A stretch of DNA of 64,000 bases, from contig LSRY02000047.1 in the NCBI GenBank assembly GCA_001643675.2, positions 496,001-560,000 on the forward strand, read 5' to 3'. The position numbers were made by a program, and so were the translations under genes. Shown here one piece after another: positions 35,101-45,100 of this stretch (its first letter is position 1; the number at the start of each line of letters is the position of its first letter). This stretch comes from Monocercomonoides exilis. Taxonomy: Eukaryota; Preaxostyla; Oxymonadida; Polymastigidae. The notes under the pieces are model-generated. The model made no database searches. It worked only from the letters and a program-made list of their open reading frames with translations, and was not told where the DNA came from.

Positions 35101-36907
35101 TCGGTTATCTCCATATTATATTGCAACACTAGATTCTGTGCACTGTTCATATGAGACATCTGGATATGTCACATTACACTTTATAGGTAATCTTCTTCTT
35201 CCATGTAATCTGTCATACAATTTAATATAAACCTTCAAAACGCTGAGTCGTTTGGAACGGAACAATTTTGATTTAACAAACTTTATATCTGAAACAGAGA
35301 TTTGGACAAACGTGCCGATTGAAACAATAGCTTCGACGTCAGAAGAAGTAGAAGTGTCAGTAGCGATTTTGAATGGCAGCCTCACAGCTCCCATCAGCAC
35401 AAAATCTATTACAATAAAAAATGGATCTTCTCCAGCACATGAACAAGAAAGTGAAAAAGATAAGGAATCAGACATTCAAACTGAAGAAGATCAGAAGCTT
35501 CAAAGAAAACAGCAGCAATCTTTTAGAGATGCAGAAGGAAACTTGGATTGGAAGTCATGTTTACTGATTGCAATGATTATAATTGTTATTGGGGTGATAG
35601 TTGGAGCGGGAGTAGTTGTGAAGCTTATCAGCAATCAGGCAGCGAGGGAAAAACAGAAATTGAAAGAATATGATAGTTCGTTCAAAGAGAGCGAAATGAC
35701 AGATGAAGGAAATGTGGCGTTCGAAATGGTGACTATGGGGATTTTACCAGAAAGTTATGAAGATTATTCTGAAGGAGAAAAATATGAGCCAACAAAAAAG
35801 TGTTCAACAGTATTGAAGTACCAACCTGTGGTGCGCTCTGAATCACAACAGCACTTGGTCGATGAAACAAGCTCTGCACAATTACTCAACAATTTGGATT
35901 CAAGAGGCATTTCAATAAGGATGATAAATGATGAAATTTCAGGAAAAAACAATAATCCCCCATCGTTTTGCGGAGACTCTCCGACTCCTCCACTTTCTCC
36001 TCAATTTTTAAACTCGATGAATGATGCCACAACAACATTTGTGAGGATTGAAGACGAGTGTCCAACCACCTCGTCCATGTCGAATCTGGTGGATGCAATG
36101 GCTTGCTCGTCTCCTCACGAGAAGCTGATTGTAGATCTGAGGGATTCGTTGTTCATGCTGCTTCATGGGCTGAATAAGACAAAAGAGATGCCGATTGGCA
36201 CCTTGAAAGAAAGAGAGATGACAGCTGCTCAAATCCTGTTCTGGGTGGCCAATCTCGCTCTTCACTCGTTTGATGAAATGGAAAATGAATTATCTTCTCT
36301 TGCCGATCTGAGTCCGCACATTGTGCTGTTCTCCGAACACATGGTTATTTGCATTGCTATGCATTCTGATTGCTTCTTCGATTCTGATTCGGATTCTTCG
36401 TCGATATCTTCATCAACTGTTGCGACGTCTGCAAGTGATGATGATGAAGAGGACTCCCTTCCTTCATCGGCTTTTGAGGATGAGAATGATTTCAAAAAGG
36501 AGTGCATGAGGTGGAAGGCGCCAGAACTGTTGATCAACAAGAAGATGGGAGCGACAAAAGAATCTGTCTCATTCTCGATAGGGATGATGCTGTGGGAGTG
36601 CTTGTCTCTTCAGATCCCATTTGGAGAATATGAAGCAGCAACTGCAGGACAGAAAATTGCTAATGGAGAAAGACCGCAATTCCAAAATGTGGTTGAGTCA
36701 GAGCTTGCGAAAGTGGCTAAAAGCTCGTTGTGTGTGAGACCTGAAAAAAGACCATCGCTCAAGGATCTGAAAAAAGAATTTATCCAACGTTTTCCTTCGA
36801 ACGCAACAATACCCAATGTTTCTGATGCAGTATCTTATGACTGTATCGCAGGTGACAGCTTACGCTACTCGAGAACAAGTTGCAAATCAAATCAAAGATA
36901 TTTTTGA
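23102..36907 (+). CDS. Gene B, left-arm copy: beta-helix receptor-like protein with transmembrane helix and pseudokinase lobe, frame interrupted
   Basis: ATG 23102 opens a signal peptide (MILIPFPLSILLFVC). Exon 1 ends at 23369, and a 73-nt GTGTGA..TCTCAG intron leads to exon 2 at 23443 in phase. The ectodomain is beta-helix, rich in GGG-[IL]-[FY] rungs and Asn/Cys. Modules close with CG..PC motifs near 25080, 26150, 28317, 29420, 30630, 31745 (PR), 32665 and 33880; a degenerate one lies near 27240. A membrane helix (35555-35623) and a kinase-like C-lobe follow. Breaks shared with the other arm: single-base shifts near 26455, 30170 and 34617, in-frame TGA at 28129, 28483 and 28600, and TAA at 35228. 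Breaks private to this arm are homopolymer changes near 26676, 30691, 31804, 31944 and 33264. Likely a surface receptor or adhesin. It may be a pseudogene or an imperfect consensus. Confidence 0.72.
35252..36907 (+). CDS. Gene B left arm, C-terminal block: transmembrane helix and pseudokinase C-lobe
   Basis: An open block of 551 codons follows a single in-frame TAA (35228). Residues about 102-124 form one hydrophobic helix, preceded by a Glu/Lys/Gln-rich stalk and followed by basic residues, so the C-terminal side should be cytoplasmic. Residues about 290-510 resemble the C-lobe of a protein kinase: RWKAPELL (APE at 423-425), IGMMLWE (447-449), IPFGE, and RPEKRPSLKDL as the final helix motif. 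There is no glycine loop, and no HRD or DFG aspartate where they should lie (about 355-370). The Asp normally found in DxWSxG of helix F is also replaced. A Ser/Asp-rich loop (376-402) fills the activation region. It is probably a catalytically dead scaffold or signalling domain. Confidence 0.72.
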   Translation: MERNNFDLTNFISETEIWTNVPIETIASTSEEVEVSVAILNGSLTAPISTKSITIKNGSSPAHEQESEKDKESDIQTEEDQKLQRKQQQSFRDAEGNLDWKSCLLIAMIIIVIGVIVGAGVVVKLISNQAAREKQKLKEYDSSFKESEMTDEGNVAFEMVTMGILPESYEDYSEGEKYEPTKKCSTVLKYQPVVRSESQQHLVDETSSAQLLNNLDSRGISIRMINDEISGKNNNPPSFCGDSPTPPLSPQFLNSMNDATTTFVRIEDECPTTSSMSNLVDAMACSSPHEKLIVDLRDSLFMLLHGLNKTKEMPIGTLKEREMTAAQILFWVANLALHSFDEMENELSSLADLSPHIVLFSEHMVICIAMHSDCFFDSDSDSSSISSSTVATSASDDDEEDSLPSSAFEDENDFKKECMRWKAPELLINKKMGATKESVSFSIGMMLWECLSLQIPFGEYEAATAGQKIANGERPQFQNVVESELAKVAKSSLCVRPEKRPSLKDLKKEFIQRFPSNATIPNVSDAVSYDCIAGDSLRYSRTSCKSNQRYF

Positions 36908-37420
36908 ACACTCCAGACTTTTTTCGCAATGGCTCCAAAGAATTTGTTATATTTGAGCTTTTTGGATTAACCTCTAGAAATTTCGGAATTATTCTGGGTA
37001 AGATTCCATTAGGAAAAAGGTTAGAGGATATTTTGAAAAATGCAAACAATTGATTGCTGTGCATTTATCAATTTTCAGTTGACTTTTTAGCAAATTTTTT
37101 AAATGAATATTTTTTTTAAAAAAAATGAAATTGTTGATTTTTGCTTTGGAAATAAATTTTCTTGCATTATGTCAAGCCTATTCTTCACTTCTGAATTGGC
37201 AAGACAAATGACATTCAATTTTTAATTGAAATAGTTCGTGAGTTAGAAATATTCTTCACACAACTAAATTTTTGCATGACTTTTTTTCTTTTTTAAAAAA
37301 GAAAGTGTTTCATCAATTCATTCTCTTGTTTGAGAGACGCCACAATTTTTGGGTCAGTCGCCACATTTGATCAATGATGTCAATTTCACAATTCCCTCCG
37401 ATTGTTGGACTTACGCCGTC
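36908..37420. other. 3' flank of left-arm gene B
   Basis: AT-rich, with several self-complementary A/T hairpins, for example around 37280-37305 where a T-rich run meets AAAAAAGAAAG. It is mirrored at about 39958-40471. No gene recognised. Confidence 0.4.
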
Positions 37421-37633
37421 GGCTGAGGCTGCAATTTAGTTCAGTGGGGAGCAAAGCCAACCAGGGACCTTGTCACAACCGAACATCTTCTCTTCCTCTT
37501 CAATTTTTTCACCTTCTTCATTGGAAGGTTTAGCACAGGAGGTGCTATTCCTGAAATTTTTTTTTTATTTTTCAATTTTAGAAAAAAGATCTGGTATTTT
37601 TTGTTTTATTTTTTAGATCAAAGACTTACTCAT
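37421..37633 (-). other. GC-richer island with candidate splice sites, left-arm copy
   Basis: Mirror of 39745-39957. Read on the minus strand it offers ATG-A, a GTAAGT donor, a T-rich CAG acceptor, and then an exon-like segment of much higher GC than its surroundings. I do not recognise a product; details are given for the right-arm copy. Confidence 0.35.
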
Positions 37634-38275
37634 ATTTTCACGAGCTTTTTGTTTTGAGTGTTTTGAGTTATATCATTGCTTATAAACTCAACTTTTTTTT
37701 ATTTTTGGATTTTTTTCTTTGTTTAACACTTCATTTTTTTATAACTTTTTCCATTTCCAGAAAAAATAGTCAAGCTTTCATGATTAAATATTATTTTTTC
37801 AAATTTTTGTTTGACTGTTTTGATTATGTAATCTTCAGATTCATAATTGGAAAAAATGCTCACGATTTTTTTATTCTAATGGAAAAGGCAAAATGTTCGA
37901 AATACAGTTTGTGCAAATAAATACCGGACAAGATTGTTTTCTCAATAACCACTCAAAGAGAAAATCTGATAATATTCCTCTTTTCATATCTTAACAATAC
38001 TAACTTACATGAGGGAAAATATTTAGATTCAAGCGTTTTCATAGAAATATTATGTACTTTTCATTGAATTTTTAAGATCAAAGAACACAATAAAAATGGT
38101 CCTATTTTTTGACATTCATGAAATGTTGGATAACTTTGTGTTTTGATTTCAACGATACCTGTGTGCAGATATGAAAATCAAATTTATTTTGAAATCTGAG
38201 AAAGCTTAGTAGTGTTATAAGAAAAACAATTTTTTCTTGCTTTGTGCATAAAAAGCTTGAAAGTCCATATTTCCC

Positions 38276-39102
38276 CCCATATTTGTTTATCCACACATCT
38301 TATGTCGATATTGAAAATGATTTAAAATTTTTCGATAATCCCATTGAGATAAAAATTCTGATCAAAACTCAAACAAAAGTATAATTTCAAAAAGGATCAG
38401 CCATTCATTATTTAATATTCAAAATTGGTTAACTTCTTGTTCGAAATTTCTAAAATGGGTCATTCTTTTTGAAAAGTCGCTTAAGTTAAATTTTTGTGTG
38501 TTAACAAAATTGTTCATTTTTTAACCAATTTTGACTTTAAATACAAAATACTATATTTCATACGAATCTGTATACACAAGTCTATTTGATGTGAGAAAAA
38601 GAGCATGCTTGAGAAATCTGATTGATTTAATGCAAAAAATGATCAAATAAAGAACATTTTTATACTTCCCAAAGATTTAACATTTACGACTTTTCAAAAT
38701 GAATGACATAAATTTATATTTTTTTAATGAAATTCTTTGTGAAAAATTGGTTTTTGGCTGAGAATCGGCAAGTGCTAAAAATAATAGAATTTTTCGTTAT
38801 TAATAAAAAGGATGAGAATTTGAACCCCGATTATTATTATTTGTGAATAAACAAAAAAATTCTGATTTTTCAGATAATAGTCATCATCCTTGAAATCGGA
38901 TAATTTTCAAATGAATTCATTTTATATTTAAAGATTATCAAAAATGCAATCAACAAATGTTATTTAATCAAAAGTTTATTCAGATGAATAACAAAAAGCA
39001 ATTGAAGAATTTTGAAGATTCATTAACAGATTTATGCAATTGTGAAAAATATTTGTTTTTTGTTTGAAAAATTGAAACAAATAGTTTTTCTTTTTATATA
39101 GG
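38276..39102. other. Unique spacer at the centre of the palindrome
   Basis: About 827 bp separates the two arms and does not pair with itself. It is very AT-rich, with no gene, tRNA or clear repeat. The arm ends show only a short shared CCATATTT-CCCC stretch before diverging. Confidence 0.7.
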
Positions 39103-39744
39103 GGAAAATATGGACTTTCAAGCTTTTTATGCACAAAGCAAGAAAAAATTGTTTTTCTTATAACACTACTAAGCTTTCTCAGATTTCAAAATAAATTTGA
39201 TTTTCATATCTGCACACAGGTATCGTTGAAATCAAAACACAAAGTTATCCAACATTTCATGAATGTCAAAAAATAGGACCATTTTTATTGTGTTCTTTGA
39301 TCTTAAAAATTCAATGAAAAGTACATAATATTTCTATGAAAACGCTTGAATCTAAATATTTTCCCTCATGTAAGTTAGTATTGTTAAGATATGAAAAGAG
39401 GAATATTATCAGATTTTCTCTTTGAGTGGTTATTGAGAAAACAATCTTGTCCGGTATTTATTTGCACAAACTGTATTTCGAACATTTTGCCTTTTCCATT
39501 AGAATAAAAAAATCGTGAGCATTTTTTCCAATTATGAATCTGAAGATTACATAATCAAAACAGTCAAACAAAAATTTGAAAAAATAATATTTAATCATGA
39601 AAGCTTGACTATTTTTTCTGGAAATGGAAAAAGTTATAAAAAAATGAAGTGTTAAACAAAGAAAAAAATCCAAAAATAAAAAAAAGTTGAGTTTATAAGC
39701 AATGATATAACTCAAAACACTCAAAACAAAAAGCTCGTGAAAAT

Positions 39745-39957
39745 ATGAGTAAGTCTTTGATCTAAAAAATAAAACAAAAAATACCAGATCTTTTTTCTAA
39801 AATTGAAAAATAAAAAAAAAATTTCAGGAATAGCACCTCCTGTGCTAAACCTTCCAATGAAGAAGGTGAAAAAATTGAAGAGGAAGAGAAGATGTTCGGT
39901 TGTGACAAGGTCCCTGGTTGGCTTTGCTCCCCACTGAACTAAATTGCAGCCTCAGCC
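39745..39957 (+). other. GC-richer island with candidate splice sites, right-arm copy
   Basis: ATG (39745) plus A precedes a consensus GTAAGT donor (39749), and a T-rich acceptor CAG ends at 39827. The following segment is open in two frames. One, joined to the ATG, encodes a 37-residue basic peptide that starts MRIAPPVLNLPMKKVKK and stops at 39935. The other reads an acidic then Cys-containing stretch ending at 39940. A second GTAAGT lies at about 39963. The sequence is conspicuously richer in G and C than the flanks. No family is recognised and it may be part of a small spliced or non-coding gene. Confidence 0.35.
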
Positions 39958-40471
39958 GACGGCGTAAGTCCAACAATCGGAGGGAATTGTGAAATTGACA
40001 TCATTGATCAAATGTGGCGACTGACCCAAAAATTGTGGCGTCTCTCAAACAAGAGAATGAATTGATGAAACACTTTCTTTTTTAAAAAAGAAAAAAAGTC
40101 ATGCAAAAATTTAGTTGTGTGAAGAATATTTCTAACTCACGAACTATTTCAATTAAAAATTGAATGTCATTTGTCTTGCCAATTCAGAAGTGAAGAATAG
40201 GCTTGACATAATGCAAGAAAATTTATTTCCAAAGCAAAAATCAACAATTTCATTTTTTTTAAAAAAAATATTCATTTAAAAAAATTTGCTAAAAAGTCAA
40301 CTGAAAATTGATAAATGCACAGCAATCAATTGTTTGCATTTTTCAAAATATCCTCTAACCTTTTTCCTAATGGAATCTTACCCAGAATAATTCCGAAATT
40401 TCTAGAGGTTAATCCAAAAAAGCTCAAATATAACAAATTCTTTGGAGCCATTGCAAAAAAGTCTGGAGTGT

Positions 40472-42127
40472 TCAAAAATATCTTTGATTTGATTTGCAAC
40501 TTGTTCTCGAGTAGCGTAAGCTGTCACCTGCGATACAGTCATAAGATACTGCATCAGAAACATTGGGTATTGTTGCGTTCGAAGGAAAACGTTGGATAAA
40601 TTCTTTTTTCAGATCCTTGAGCGATGGTCTTTTTTCAGGTCTCACACACAACGAGCTTTTAGCCACTTTCGCAAGCTCTGACTCAACCACATTTTGGAAT
40701 TGCGGTCTTTCTCCATTAGCAATTTTCTGTCCTGCAGTTGCTGCTTCATATTCTCCAAATGGGATCTGAAGAGACAAGCACTCCCACAGCATCATCCCTA
40801 TCGAGAATGAGACAGATTCTTTTGTCGCTCCCATCTTCTTGTTGATCAACAGTTCTGGCGCCTTCCACCTCATGCACTCCTTTTTGAAATCATTCTCATC
40901 CTCAAAAGCCGATGAAGGAAGGGAGTCCTCTTCATCATCATCACTTGCAGACGTCGCAACAGTTGATGAAGATATCGACGAAGAATCCGAATCAGAATCG
41001 AAGAAGCAATCAGAATGCATAGCAATGCAAATAACCATGTGTTCGGAGAACAGCACAATGTGCGGACTCAGATCGGCAAGAGAAGATAATTCATTTTCCA
41101 TTTCATCAAACGAGTGAAGAGCGAGATTGGCCACCCAGAACAGGATTTGAGCAGCTGTCATCTCTCTTTCTTTCAAGGTGCCAATCGGCATCTCTTTTGT
41201 CTTATTCAGCCCATGAAGCAGCATGAACAACGAATCCCTCAGATCTACAATCAGCTTCTCGTGAGGAGACGAGCAAGCCATTGCATCCACCAGATTCGAC
41301 ATGGACGAGGTGGTTGGACACTCGTCTTCAATCCTCACAAATGTTGTTGTGGCATCATTCATCGAGTTTAAAAATTGAGGAGAAAGTGGAGGAGTCGGAG
41401 AGTCTCCGCAAAACGATGGGGGATTATTGTTTTTTCCTGAAATTTCATCATTTATCATCCTTATTGAAATGCCTCTTGAATCCAAATTGTTGAGTAATTG
41501 TGCAGAGCTTGTTTCATCGACCAAGTGCTGTTGTGATTCAGAGCGCACCACAGGTTGGTACTTCAATACTGTTGAACACTTTTTTGTTGGCTCATATTTT
41601 TCTCCTTCAGAATAATCTTCATAACTTTCTGGTAAAATCCCCATAGTCACCATTTCGAACGCCACATTTCCTTCATCTGTCATTTCGCTCTCTTTGAACG
41701 AACTATCATATTCTTTCAATTTCTGTTTTTCCCTCGCTGCCTGATTGCTGATAAGCTTCACAACTACTCCCGCTCCAACTATCACCCCAATAACAATTAT
41801 AATCATTGCAATCAGTAAACATGACTTCCAATCCAAGTTTCCTTCTGCATCTCTAAAAGATTGCTGCTGTTTTCTTTGAAGCTTCTGATCTTCTTCAGTT
41901 TGAATGTCTGATTCCTTATCTTTTTCACTTTCTTGTTCATGTGCTGGAGAAGATCCATTTTTTATTGTAATAGATTTTGTGCTGATGGGAGCTGTGAGGC
42001 TGCCATTCAAAATCGCTACTGACACTTCTACTTCTTCTGACGTCGAAGCTATTGTTTCAATCGGCACGTTTGTCCAAATCTCTGTTTCAGATATAAAGTT
42101 TGTTAAATCAAAATTGTTCCGTTCCAA
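40472..42127 (-). CDS. Gene B right arm, C-terminal block: transmembrane helix and pseudokinase C-lobe
   Basis: The translation is identical over all 551 residues to the left-arm block at 35252-36907. The membrane helix is at about 41756-41824. The preservation of this long frame in both arms, against scattered breaks upstream, suggests that the membrane and kinase-like part is either under selection or simply poor in homopolymers. Confidence 0.72.
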   Translation of the reverse strand: MERNNFDLTNFISETEIWTNVPIETIASTSEEVEVSVAILNGSLTAPISTKSITIKNGSSPAHEQESEKDKESDIQTEEDQKLQRKQQQSFRDAEGNLDWKSCLLIAMIIIVIGVIVGAGVVVKLISNQAAREKQKLKEYDSSFKESEMTDEGNVAFEMVTMGILPESYEDYSEGEKYEPTKKCSTVLKYQPVVRSESQQHLVDETSSAQLLNNLDSRGISIRMINDEISGKNNNPPSFCGDSPTPPLSPQFLNSMNDATTTFVRIEDECPTTSSMSNLVDAMACSSPHEKLIVDLRDSLFMLLHGLNKTKEMPIGTLKEREMTAAQILFWVANLALHSFDEMENELSSLADLSPHIVLFSEHMVICIAMHSDCFFDSDSDSSSISSSTVATSASDDDEEDSLPSSAFEDENDFKKECMRWKAPELLINKKMGATKESVSFSIGMMLWECLSLQIPFGEYEAATAGQKIANGERPQFQNVVESELAKVAKSSLCVRPEKRPSLKDLKKEFIQRFPSNATIPNVSDAVSYDCIAGDSLRYSRTSCKSNQRYF

Positions 42128-45100
42128 ACGACTCAGCGTTTTGAAGGTTTATATTAAATTGTATGACAGATTACATGGAAGAAGAAGATTACCTATAAAG
42201 TGTAATGTGACATATCCAGATGTCTCATATGAACAGTGCACAGAATCTAGTGTTGCAATATAATATGGAGATAACCGATCCTTTGCAATGCCTTCAAGTT
42301 CGCATCCCTCATTCAAAATCCAAAGCGAAGTGTTTGATTGCCGTCCATCTCCTCTTTTCAAGCTTTCTACGTTTAGTTCACCGAATTCAGAGCAATGCAT
42401 GTTTCTCCTTGCTGATCTGTAATTGTTCACTTCGGCTTTAATGTCTGTAAACTCGCATTCTTCTATTAAAGTTTTCCCGCCTTTCACAGTAAGCCCTCCT
42501 TCTTGTGCATTTGTCAGTGTCGAATCTCTAATTTTCACAGAACTATCCTCTGCAGAAATAAGCCATCCATCCCATTCACACAACTCTTCATAGATATTTT
42601 TTGAATTCTTTCGTAACAAGTTTGCCTCATTCTTCTTACCATTAAATATACATCCATTAATCTCAACATTCGAGCATTTGCTAACACAAATGATTCTTCC
42701 TTCTTTATTTCCAGCATTACATCCTTGAATCGAGCAGTTCTCAAGCAGTATTGGATGCAAAATCCCATTTGCTCAATCATAGCAATCTCACAGGAATTTG
42801 AGCTAATGTTTGCCATTGACAATGACGCAAGATTGAGCATTGTATTTTGGATTGCATGCAAAGACGAATCTATGGATTCTGTAACCTTTACGTATGAGCC
42901 TGAATCCACTTTGGAATTTTCTATCCTAATCTCCTTTAGCGACACTGCCGCGTTGTCCGAAAACATCAGTCCTTCTTTTCCTTCGATATTTAGGATATGC
43001 AATCCAGTCAGCTCTACCATGCACTCCCGACATTCCACAAATCTAACAATATTCGCATCAGTAACACTCACATTCAATATCTTGAGACTTCCTCCAATAC
43101 ACTCCATAATTTTTGGAGCAATTTCTCCCCCTCCTCTCCCTGTTCCACTCACTTTGCAACTTCTCATTGTCAAAAGCCCCTCTTTCGATGCCACAATGCA
43201 TCCATAAGATGATTTTTTCAACCCTTCAATCCACATCCAAATCAACTCAATAATAACATTTCCTCTTGCGCAAATCGCGAAATCTCTGTTCTTCTCTGCT
43301 TTCTTTAAGGAATTTCCATCTTCGCTACCAAAACAGATTTTCCCATACTCCGAATTTACTGATCGTAGTGTCATTTCCTCCAATATTGTAGGCCCATTCA
43401 AACTGCTTTCACCATCAATCCCAAGCACAACAAACAGAGTTCCACACAAATGGCTCGCTCCATATTCAACTGTTGCACATGGCCGATCTGCAGCACCGCA
43501 TTGCCTTTCATCAGCCCCATAACTTATTTCTCCACCACTGCAGTTGCATCTTCCTGAAACAATGATTGTACGAGATTTAAACACACTGATGAACTTCATT
43601 AAATCAACATCAGCACCTACATGCTCAGTCTTGTCTGTTCCGCAAATAGAATCATCTCTAAGCATGCTTATCCCTTCAGCATTCAATTCGAATTGGTTCT
43701 CATTGATTTGCTTTTCAATGTTAATGCAAGACACAAATATATCTTTTCCTTTCCATCCCATATTACCTTCAAACAGACAATTCCTGAAAACAAACTTCAA
43801 AGCACCTTCTTCCTCGCTTTCCACAAACATTCCTCCTCCTTTTCCGTACTCTATATTGCATCCGCACGCACGCACTGAGCACTCCTCTAATTGTAGCTCC
43901 CCTCCCACATTAAGTTTCATCCTACCCATTCCTCCTTTCTCCGAATCCTGTGCCAAACATCCTTCAAATATACACTTTTTCACTGTTGCACACATTCCAG
44001 TGCTTTGGCCTACACTTTTCATTATGCTGCATCCTTTTCCTGTCTTTTTCACGTCGCTGAATGAACATTCATCAAGTTCAATAATCGTTTTCAATTCGCT
44101 AAGCATGTCTTTTTCTTTCTTTTCATTTCTTTTGTTTTCAATTTCATCAACAACATTTATGATGCAATTTTCCTCGAGTTTCACTTCATCAACTTTTATT
44201 TCCTTCATGTTCACATAGCATCCAGCAACAATCTCGAACAATCCCCTATTCACTCTCACATCCTCCACAACAACATAAAATGCATGGAACATTCCTTTCC
44301 GCAAGAGTACAAGTCCACACTTCCACCATCCTCCACCTTCGCCCCTCTTTCCAAACTGGCACTTGTCCATTTCAATTTCATTTCCTTCACTAATAATCAG
44401 CCAGCCTTCTCCATTATCCATCGCCTGCTCTTCTCTCATTCTTATGGATTTCATACAAAACTTACCAAAATTTCTGAGCAATCCTCCTGATGAAGCATCT
44501 CCATATGCATTTTCACTACAAAACACTATGCATGATATTCCCTCATTTGCTTGCTCCAAGTTCTTTTCCCACTGCTCCATCTTCACGTTGCTAACATTAT
44601 TTTCTTCTTCCACAATTATTGTTCCACAAATTTTTAATTCTTTTTCTTCTGCTTGCTTGTCCATTTGCTTCAATCCTCTCCTCATGGACTTGCACGGATC
44701 TTCGCTCATCCCGCATCTTTGAATGTCCAATCCATAATCGCTCACAAACACTATTGAAGAGCGAAATTCAACTACAAACCTCAATAAATCCGTGTCCGTA
44801 AGCGTCAAATCACTTCCAGAATACAGAAAATCGCTTGAACCATCAGTTTCCTCTTCAAATTTCAATGTGCTACTGCTTACAGACTGATTAAGATCGCGGG
44901 CTCGAACAAATAAATTCTTCCCGAGAAATGCTCCATTCTGCTCAAACATTAAGCCTTCAAGCACAAATGGCTCGCTTTTACGAGCATCTTCACAATTGAT
45001 AAACGCCGCTCCTCCTCTTCCTTCTTCTTCTGAGCATTGACATCTCTTGAGCTCCAAATCCTTCATGGCCACCGTTTCTTCATAATGGATAATCACCTTC

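Larger units (their letters stand above)
23053..38275 (+). repeat. Left arm of a giant inverted repeat (15.2 kb)
   Basis: This arm pairs with 39103-54326. Corresponding positions sum to 77379 from the outer edge to about base 36900, and to 77378 farther in, so net indels are tiny. It carries a whole copy of gene B plus about 1.4 kb of 3' flank. Matching stretches give identical translations, for example 551 aa at 35252-36907 and 40472-42127. Differences I found are one-base homopolymer changes plus one extra C. Identity falls off over the last 30 bp at the outer edge and stops abruptly near 38275. Confidence 0.9.

Noticed and set aside
37430-37480. A tRNA-like A-box (TAGTTCAGTGG) and possible D-stem in the GC-richer island
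   Set aside because: The anticodon stem, acceptor stem and B-box do not form; only the D-arm resembles a tRNA.
37654-37920. 88-codon hydrophobic frame, mirrored at 39458-39724
   Set aside because: It begins at TTG rather than ATG, has the composition of translated AT-rich DNA, and is mirrored only because the arms are.
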